A DNA stretch of 43,732 nt, taken from NCBI GenBank assembly GCA_030754585.1, contig JASMAB010000003.1, positions 1-43,732 on the forward strand, given 5' to 3'. The translations under genes and the position numbers were made by a program. This document shows positions 37,759 through 43,732 of the stretch, piece by piece. Position 1 is the stretch's first letter; each line of letters begins with the position of its first letter. Below the pieces are notes generated by a model that made no database searches, was not told the DNA's origin, and saw nothing but the letters and a program-made list of their open reading frames with translations. The DNA is from Nitrososphaerales archaeon (lineage in GTDB: Archaea; Thermoproteota; Nitrososphaeria; Nitrososphaerales; JACPRH01).

Positions 37759-38363
37759 ATCTTTTTTGCACCATATTTCTCTAGAATCTTCTTTTTTACA
37801 TCCTCAAAATGTTTTGGATATTCTTCTGGCTTGAATCCGTGTTCTATTCTTTTTGAGAACATTCGTTTGTACTTCTCTTTGTCAATCTTCAAAAGAGACT
37901 GGGCATACATCGAAATATGCTGCCCACTAATTCGCTCTTTAGATGGCATAGTTTTGGTATCTTCTGAAATCTCCAAACCACTATCTATGACTCCCTTCAA
38001 TACTGCTGAAATCCGTGAGCCATGTATATATCGTCTCAATCCAATATATGTCACACACTTCTTAATACCAAGATTTGAGGCTTTTAATCCCACTGTTAGC
38101 CCGGTTAAATATGCTGCAGGCAGACTAGTGCCAGAACCATTCCAGCCTAGTTTATAGAGTTCGTGAACGTAAGCTGAAGTAAGTACACGATCTCCTTGTG
38201 GGGTCGCTTTTAAAATCTGAACACTAATATTTTTACTGGTTATTCTAGGTGATATGAATGTGGTTTTACTCATAAGTACTGTTTTCCTTTTTTTATAATC
38301 TGTTTTTCCTTCTCTTCTCCTTCTGAGAATATAGATATGTTTAGTTTTAACCATCGCCATCAA
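37755..38363 (-). CDS. rpl18: Ribosomal protein L18
   Basis: RRRREGKTDYKKRKTVLM, AAYLTGLTVGLKA. Confidence 0.94.
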   Translation of the reverse strand: MMAMVKTKHIYILRRRREGKTDYKKRKTVLMSKTTFISPRITSKNISVQILKATPQGDRVLTSAYVHELYKLGWNGSGTSLPAAYLTGLTVGLKASNLGIKKCVTYIGLRRYIHGSRISAVLKGVIDSGLEISEDTKTMPSKERISGQHISMYAQSLLKIDKEKYKRMFSKRIEHGFKPEEYPKHFEDVKKKILEKYGAKKI

Positions 38364-38364
38364 T

Positions 38365-38802
38365 TCACTTTTTATATTGCTTAAGAATGCTCTCTAAGTG
38401 TTTTAATGACCTTATATGCCCACCTTTTATCTGTCGGTACATTTCATTAAAGATTTTCCCACTTATCTCGCCTCTGTCTCTCCGAACCTTTAGTCGTCCT
38501 CTGAGAGATCTAACCTTATTAATCCAAATGGACTTCTTTCCACGCCTAGCACCTTTTGCGCCTTCCTTGGAACCGGCACCTACACCTCTCTTCTTAATCT
38601 TGATTCTCATTTTTCGAGCACGACCACGTGAAATACCCTTCTTAGGTTTCACGGAGATTACTCCGCTACTGGCCAATCCACGGATAGATTCTCTTGTGAT
38701 AGCATCGAAGATATCGTCAGTGGATTCGGGATCAAACTTCACTCTTTTTTTACCAACCTTTAGAACATCTGCAGCCATTCTCTTTTTTACTGATAAATTC
38801 AT
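38365..38802 (-). CDS. rpl19e: Ribosomal protein L19e
   Basis: NLSVKKRMAADVLKVGKKRV, GVGAGSKEGAKGARRGKKSIWI. Start set at the internal Met. Confidence 0.95.
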   Translation of the reverse strand: MNLSVKKRMAADVLKVGKKRVKFDPESTDDIFDAITRESIRGLASSGVISVKPKKGISRGRARKMRIKIKKRGVGAGSKEGAKGARRGKKSIWINKVRSLRGRLKVRRDRGEISGKIFNEMYRQIKGGHIRSLKHLESILKQYKK

Positions 38803-38819
38803 ATTCTGGTTCCTCCAAT

Positions 38820-39404
38820 TTACTCTTTTGATGATAATACCCTTAAGCCACAACGATTCAAGATTTTTAGACCAAGTTCATTCGCTCGATCAACTATTTC
38901 ACTTCTTTTTCTTGCACCAAGGCCAGAAGATAGTCTAACTGCATCAGTCTCAGGATTCAATCTTTCAAGATCTTCCTTAGTGAAAACTAGAATATCATTG
39001 AACCCTGATGGGTGTAATCCCCTAGCTTTAATTGGCCCGCGATAGCCTATTTTTACCAGATTTGGCCAACCCCTCTTTCTCAGACGCATTCTACTGTCTG
39101 TACCTTTGGGTTTTCTCCAAGAATCTCCTACCCTAGAGTACCGCCAACTTTCTTGGCGCAGAAACTTTGGTCTATTCTGACGAACTTTGGTTCGAAGCTT
39201 TAGTAACTCCTTTGCCTCTTCTGTTATCAATGTAGATCCAAAAGGTTTCTTTTTATCTTTATTTCCTACCTTTGTTACTTTCTTTTCAGTTTTAGGAGCT
39301 TTTCCATTCCCATTTATGATTTTAGGCTTTTTGGCCTTAGATTTGGATAATGGTTTTGCGGTAGACTCTTGCTTGGATTTAGAACTAGTCTCTGCTTTTC
39401 TCAT
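38820..39404 (-). CDS. rpl32e: Ribosomal protein L32e with a Lys-rich N-terminal extension
   Basis: KFLRQESWRYSRVGDSWRKPKGTDSRMRLR. Start set at MRKAETSS (39404). Confidence 0.92.
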   Translation of the reverse strand: MRKAETSSKSKQESTAKPLSKSKAKKPKIINGNGKAPKTEKKVTKVGNKDKKKPFGSTLITEEAKELLKLRTKVRQNRPKFLRQESWRYSRVGDSWRKPKGTDSRMRLRKRGWPNLVKIGYRGPIKARGLHPSGFNDILVFTKEDLERLNPETDAVRLSSGLGARKRSEIVDRANELGLKILNRCGLRVLSSKE

Positions 39405-39945
39405 ATATGTACACTCCATCCAAAAATACTCTTTGATCTTTCCTCTTAACAGTAGTTGCTTGTTCAATATTAGCAGCGGTCTGTCCAACATCATCTAGTG
39501 AAATTCCTCTAACGATTACATCATCTTCCTGAACCTCTAATTTACAATCTCCAACTATCTTGGAAATTCTTGGTGCTCTCTCACCATAAAAATTCTCTAC
39601 ATGAACTTCTTTTCCCTTAATCTTTACAGTGATCGGGAAATGTGCATAGGCTACTTTCAATTTGTATGTAAATCCTTTAGTTACACCATTTATCATATTT
39701 CTGATTAATGATCTAGATGTATTAGTAATAGACCTATTTCTTTTTCTCGAGCTGAAAGGAGTTATTGTGATGATTTTACCTACCAGAGATATATTGGATC
39801 TAATCTTACTGAAATCACGCTTAATTTCTCCTAAAGGACCTTTTAAATAAAGAATATTATCACTAAATCTCACTTCTATTCCTTCAGGTACTTCAAAAAT
39901 TAGTTGCATCTGCTCCTCTTTTTTTATTTCAGTAGACATAACCAA
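39385..39945 (-). CDS. rpl6: Ribosomal protein L6
   Basis: LYLKGPLGEIKRDFS, FYGERAPRISKIVGD, DVIVRGISLDDVGQTAANIEQ. Confidence 0.95.
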   Translation of the reverse strand: MVMSTEIKKEEQMQLIFEVPEGIEVRFSDNILYLKGPLGEIKRDFSKIRSNISLVGKIITITPFSSRKRNRSITNTSRSLIRNMINGVTKGFTYKLKVAYAHFPITVKIKGKEVHVENFYGERAPRISKIVGDCKLEVQEDDVIVRGISLDDVGQTAANIEQATTVKRKDQRVFLDGVYIYEKSRD

Positions 39946-40321
39946 GTAACCTCCCTCCCATATCAGTACTTAGAGCTTCCGTGTGAGACATAACTCCTGC
40001 AGGAGTTGAAACTATCAGTATGCCTACGCCAACAGCAGGTAGACGCCGTCTCTCCCAATTGCTGAATCCATCCTTTCTAACTGCAAATCTTGGCGAAATT
40101 ACGCCACATTTGTTTATTCTGCCAAGGAGCTGTACTCGTAGCTTTCCAAATAAACCATCATCAATAAATTCAAATTCGCCTATATACTTGTGTTTCTGCA
40201 TTGTCCTAAGAACTTCACTTGCAAGCTTAGATGTTGGTATAATTAGGCACTCCTTCTTGTTCCTAATTTCATTGTTGTATATCGTTGAAAAAAGATTGGG
40301 TAATACTTGATTTGCTGGCAT
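39929..40321 (-). CDS. rps8: Ribosomal protein S8
   Basis: FSTIYNNEIRNKKECLI, LPAVGVGILIVSTPAGVMSH. Confidence 0.94.
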   Translation of the reverse strand: MPANQVLPNLFSTIYNNEIRNKKECLIIPTSKLASEVLRTMQKHKYIGEFEFIDDGLFGKLRVQLLGRINKCGVISPRFAVRKDGFSNWERRRLPAVGVGILIVSTPAGVMSHTEALSTDMGGRLLGYVY

Positions 40322-40332
40322 TCATTTTGCAC

Positions 40333-40497
40333 CTAGCTATATTTAACGAACCCTATCCTAGAAGCAACTTCCCTAAAGCACTGTCTACAAAGCATAAGAT
40401 TATACTTCTGAATTACTGTTGAATAATTTCCACATCTTGTACAGATTCTTGAACCCTTACCATACTTTCTTGGTTTTCCATGTCTATCTTTTACCAT
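40333..40497 (-). CDS. rps14: Ribosomal protein S14 (type Z), absent from the ORF track
   Basis: Hand translation [54 protein letters not shown] (54 aa), two CxxC motifs, between rps8 and rpl5. Confidence 0.95.
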   Translation of the reverse strand: MVKDRHGKPRKYGKGSRICTRCGNYSTVIQKYNLMLCRQCFREVASRIGFVKYS

Positions 40498-40499
40498 TT

Positions 40500-41138
40500 C
40501 TATGAAACTCCTATTTTTAAGTTCGTCTTAAAATAATTAATAGCATCATCTGGAGTGACTTTGTGGTTGCTTCCAACTCTTGAACTGGCTCTTTTTCTCT
40601 TCATCACTCTAGTTCCTGGTCTTTCTAGAACTACTGATATATCCATCCCAAATATTCCAATTGTAGGATCATACTTTACACCAGGTATTTCTATATGTTC
40701 TCTGATTCCAAAAGAGTAGTTTCCTGTTCTGTCAAAAGAGCTCTTGTTTACCTGATTATTTTTTGCTTCCAGAAGACGTTTTAATACATCGAATGCGTTT
40801 TTTCCTCTTAAGGTGACGGTAACACCAATAGGTTCTCCCTTATGTATACCAAATTCTTTAACTGTCTTTTCAGCATTTCTGGAGCTTGGGTTACACCCTG
40901 TAAGATCTTGAAGTAAACTCTTGGCACGCTCAATAATTTCTCCAGATTGCCCCACTCCAATATTCAAGACTACTTTAGCAATCTTAATAATTCGCATTGG
41001 ATTCTCTTTATTCGTTTTTTTTGCCTTAGAAAGTTTCTTTTCAATTACCTTTTTCATGATAGGTTTAACTCCTTTTTTTTCTTTAGATTCATTTCTTGAT
41101 TGCTTTCTAATTTTTAATTCAGATAATTTAGTACTCAA
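40500..41138 (-). CDS. rpl5: Ribosomal protein L5 with a Lys-rich N-terminal extension
   Basis: [48 protein letters not shown]. Confidence 0.94.
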   Translation of the reverse strand: MSTKLSELKIRKQSRNESKEKKGVKPIMKKVIEKKLSKAKKTNKENPMRIIKIAKVVLNIGVGQSGEIIERAKSLLQDLTGCNPSSRNAEKTVKEFGIHKGEPIGVTVTLRGKNAFDVLKRLLEAKNNQVNKSSFDRTGNYSFGIREHIEIPGVKYDPTIGIFGMDISVVLERPGTRVMKRKRASSRVGSNHKVTPDDAINYFKTNLKIGVS

Positions 41139-41141
41139 AAC

Positions 41142-41882
41142 TTATTCGTCTCCTACTAATGTTATCCATGGCTTATCATCGCCTACAGCAATTATCATGT
41201 CAGCTGGTAGTTCGGCTATAACTCCTTCAATTTCTAAATCGACCATTTTGCGACGAGTGATTGTTCCAGGTCTTATCTCTTTGATTTGCCCTATTTTACC
41301 TACACGTTTACCTTTCACCACAAGAGCAAGAACGCCCTTTTTTAACACAACCACTCTTTTGATATTCTGAGAGGGAATTTCTAAAAGGCACACATCACCG
41401 GGACTTAGATCCGTTTCACTCTCTGCTAAGATAGATCTTCCATCATGAAAACCATATTGAATTTTATCCTTATGTACTGTTGCTTTTCTTTGAACTTTAC
41501 AGAGCTTTTGATTATTTTCAGAATCCGGTATTCTTATTGGTGCCAAAACAGATCCCTTTATTGGTACCATCCTGTAGCTTTTCTCCAATAATGGTATCTG
41601 CAAAACATCCATAAGACCTACAGGAAAGTTTGGATCTTTTCTTACGACTCCATCAACCATTATTTTTCCATCTCTTATTATGTTTGATGCTTCACGAAAA
41701 GTATTTACTATCTTTAAAACATCCCGAATCAAGACTGTGAGCGGATAACTTTCCTCTATACCGTGGGGTCCTGGAGATGCAGTGACTGTAAATCGTTTTT
41801 CTTTCCTTTTAATAACCCAGAAGCTAGGCGCCTTAGATCTCTTCGTTTGTTTATCTTCTCCTTTTCTCCCCATTTTTATCAT
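41142..41882 (-). CDS. rps4e: Ribosomal protein S4e
   Basis: SPGPHGIEESYPLTVLIRDVLK, GKIMVDGVVRKDPNFPVGLMDV. Confidence 0.95.
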   Translation of the reverse strand: MIKMGRKGEDKQTKRSKAPSFWVIKRKEKRFTVTASPGPHGIEESYPLTVLIRDVLKIVNTFREASNIIRDGKIMVDGVVRKDPNFPVGLMDVLQIPLLEKSYRMVPIKGSVLAPIRIPDSENNQKLCKVQRKATVHKDKIQYGFHDGRSILAESETDLSPGDVCLLEIPSQNIKRVVVLKKGVLALVVKGKRVGKIGQIKEIRPGTITRRKMVDLEIEGVIAELPADMIIAVGDDKPWITLVGDE

Positions 41883-42236
41883 TTAACTCCTTTTCTTTTC
41901 TAGTTTCTTTCTTCGCCAACTATCATCCATATTTAAACTGGTCACTATGACATTTGAAGCATGAATTTTAATTGGTACAGTTCCTCCAGCTATCTTTTCA
42001 TGCGTTACCCCATCCACATTTATTTTTCCATCCTCCACAAAGACCTTAGTTATTTTTCCTTCTACTCCTTTATATTCCCCACGAAGAACCTTAACACTAT
42101 CACTCTTACGAATTCTAATGGATCTAACTTTATACTTCTCACGAAGATCAGTCGAAAGAGATGCACCAACCATTGATGATTTTACATGCTTTGGTGCGTC
42201 ATACATACGTTTTCTTTCTTTACTTGGATGTGTCAT
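41883..42236 (-). CDS. rpl24: Ribosomal protein L24
   Basis: LSTDLREKYKVRSIRIRKSDSVKVLRGEYKGVEGKITKV. Confidence 0.94.
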   Translation of the reverse strand: MTHPSKERKRMYDAPKHVKSSMVGASLSTDLREKYKVRSIRIRKSDSVKVLRGEYKGVEGKITKVFVEDGKINVDGVTHEKIAGGTVPIKIHASNVIVTSLNMDDSWRRKKLEKKRS

Positions 42237-42251
42237 ATCTTATTGGTTCTC

Positions 42252-42695
42252 CTATACTATCATTGATGACAAATTTGCAATCCTAGGCCACTGCTCTGCA
42301 GCTTCAGATGCTACAGGTCCTTTGATGTCTGTCCCCTTCATCTCTCCTTCAGGGGTCATAATAACAGCAGCATTATCCTCAAAACTTATTCGGTTACCTG
42401 CTATTCTACGAACTGGATACTTTTGCCTAACTATTACGGCTCCAAAAGTCTGGCGTCTTAAATCCGGAGGCCCTTTCTTTACAACAACGGTAACGTGATC
42501 TCCAACAGAGGCGGCTGGTATTCGCCCTTTCCTCCCTTTAAACTTCGATACTTGAATCACCATTAATGTCTTAGCACCTGAATTATCTGCACAAGTGATG
42601 ACGGCTTGTACTGGAATAGCACGTGTAATATAATTCTTAAATTCTTCAACTCCTTTTGCTGAGACCGCCCGCGATTTACCGGACATATTATTCAC
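42252..42695 (-). CDS. rpl14: Ribosomal protein L14
   Basis: VITCADNSGAKTLMVIQV, GDHVTVVVKKGPPDLRRQTFGAVIVRQKYPVRR. Confidence 0.95.
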   Translation of the reverse strand: MNNMSGKSRAVSAKGVEEFKNYITRAIPVQAVITCADNSGAKTLMVIQVSKFKGRKGRIPAASVGDHVTVVVKKGPPDLRRQTFGAVIVRQKYPVRRIAGNRISFEDNAAVIMTPEGEMKGTDIKGPVASEAAEQWPRIANLSSMIV

Positions 42696-43011
42696 TTGTC
42701 CTTTCTATTACCACAAATGAAGCAGTCTTGTTTAGTGGTCTACATTCAGCTAATACAACCATATCCCCTTTTGCCACCTCAATGCATAATGGAAGATGTG
42801 CATGTAATTTACTGCGCCGCTTCTCATACCGCATATATTTTTTACCATATTGAAAGTACTGTCTCTCAATTACAGCGTTACCCCCTGTTGTTGCTGATGC
42901 GATTTTTCCTTTTACAATTCTTCCCCTTATCTTAGTTGACCCGTGGAAGGGGCAAAGGTCATCATTACAGGTCTTCTTTGGTGGTTTTACATCTATCCCA
43001 ATGTTCTTCAA
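42688..43011 (-). CDS. rps17: Ribosomal protein S17
   Basis: DDLCPFHGSTKIRGRIVKGKI, HAHLPLCIEVAKGDMVVLAECRPLNKTASFVVIE. Confidence 0.95.
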   Translation of the reverse strand: MKNIGIDVKPPKKTCNDDLCPFHGSTKIRGRIVKGKIASATTGGNAVIERQYFQYGKKYMRYEKRRSKLHAHLPLCIEVAKGDMVVLAECRPLNKTASFVVIERTSE

Positions 43012-43328
43012 TGCTTTCGCCTCATTTTCCCTATTCTATCTTCTGGCCTATCTGAAATCCTTTTTCCATCAACCGTGATAAATTTCCCATTGGTTAATTC
43101 AATACTTATCGTGACGATCGATTTTGGAATTATCTTTAATCCTTTATTGGTCTTGATTTTCAAAGTATATTTTGTTTCATCCACAATTTCTCCAGAAAGA
43201 CCGTTCAAAGTATCTTCTGAACTCTTGACAACCGTTATTTTTAATCCAATAAGCTCATGAAACATAATATTTACGACAGACATTTCAGAAAACATCTTAC
43301 TCAAAATCCTCTTTTGCCTTTCTTTCAT
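43008..43328 (-). CDS. rnp1: Ribonuclease P protein component 1 (Rpp29/POP4)
   Basis: HELIGLKITVVKSSEDTLNGLSGEIVDETKYTLKI; typical position between rps17 and rpl29. Confidence 0.93.
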   Translation of the reverse strand: MKERQKRILSKMFSEMSVVNIMFHELIGLKITVVKSSEDTLNGLSGEIVDETKYTLKIKTNKGLKIIPKSIVTISIELTNGKFITVDGKRISDRPEDRIGKMRRKH

Positions 43329-43512
43329 TAATAACAGTTAGAACCCTTGCAATGTTACGTTTAATAGACTTTAGGCTTCCAGATTCTTTCTTAAGAGTTC
43401 CTCGACCAGCCGAACTAACTAGTTCAGCCATTTCTTTCCTAAGATCAATTAACTTCTCGTCGAGAGCCTTCGGCTTCAACTTCATCAATTCACTATTTTT
43501 TAGATTTTTCAT
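43297..43512 (-). CDS. rpl29: Ribosomal protein L29
   Basis: KALDEKLIDLRKEMAELVSSAGRGTLKKESGSLKSIKRNIARVLTVINER. Confidence 0.93.
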   Translation of the reverse strand: MKNLKNSELMKLKPKALDEKLIDLRKEMAELVSSAGRGTLKKESGSLKSIKRNIARVLTVINERKAKEDFE

Positions 43513-43732
43513 CCTTGGTCTCCTTCTCTTTTAACTCTACTTTTCTTCTAACGATTTTCTTATCTAATTTGATCTTGGGGCCTGATTTTTTAGTTCTTTT
43601 TCCCTTCCTTACATTAGACTTCCTTGGTTTAACTTCTATTTTTTTGTCAGCATTGGTTTTAGATTTTGTTGACTCTATTATTACTGATTCTACATCAGTT
43701 TCTTTTTGAATGTCTTCTTTAATTTCAACTTC
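43493..43732 (-). CDS. rps3: Ribosomal protein S3, C-terminal tail (partial, runs off window end)
   Basis: Minus-strand open frame ending ...KRTKKSGPKIKLDKKIVRRKVELKEKETKDEKSKK* just upstream of rpl29; identity inferred from conserved gene order. Confidence 0.7.
   Translation of the reverse strand, partial: EVEIKEDIQKETDVESVIIESTKSKTNADKKIEVKPRKSNVRKGKRTKKSGPKIKLDKKIVRRKVELKEKETKDEKSKK

Noticed and set aside
38387-38938. 183-aa plus-strand ORF
   Set aside because: Antisense to rpl19e/rpl32e; shadow ORF of Lys/Arg-rich genes.

Overview
This window is archaeal chromosomal DNA. Evidence: an archaeal 16S 5' end, archaeal/eukaryotic-type ribosomal proteins, KEOPS, Fen1, Cbf5 and a tRNA with apparent introns. 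The gene set looks TACK-like (Thaumarchaeota/Bathyarchaeota-like), but I cannot fix the lineage without phylogeny. Contents in order: the 5' part of a minus-strand 16S rRNA running off position 1, with its leader and probable promoter; lpd, pth2, a geranylgeranyl-reductase-family gene, a Zn-ribbon gene, EF-1beta and cdc48; fen1, truD, rpl15e, a phosphoglycerate-dehydrogenase-like gene and ychF; an NAD-kinase-like protein fused to a winged helix, plus a membrane protein, divergent from nadC-nadX-nadA; an rps3ae/serS/pcc1/recJ-like/rps15/ITPase/bud32/kae1 cluster; COG1325, nnrE, MBL, GATase, JAMM and mptA genes; a tungsten aldehyde:ferredoxin oxidoreductase divergent from a ZIP transporter; two tRNA-Gly genes and one tRNA-Ser; cbf5/cmk/DUF106/adk/secY and the spc/S10 ribosomal operon out to rps3. 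There is no CRISPR, IS element or prophage. Most of the window is housekeeping. The observations I most want checked are: (1) the NAD-kinase-like/winged-helix fusion with an altered GGDGT motif facing the NAD biosynthesis operon, a candidate NAD(P)-sensing regulator; (2) a tRNA-Ser(GGA) that folds only if two very short introns (17 and 12 nt) are removed; (3) the overlap of that tRNA with the cbf5 stop codon.
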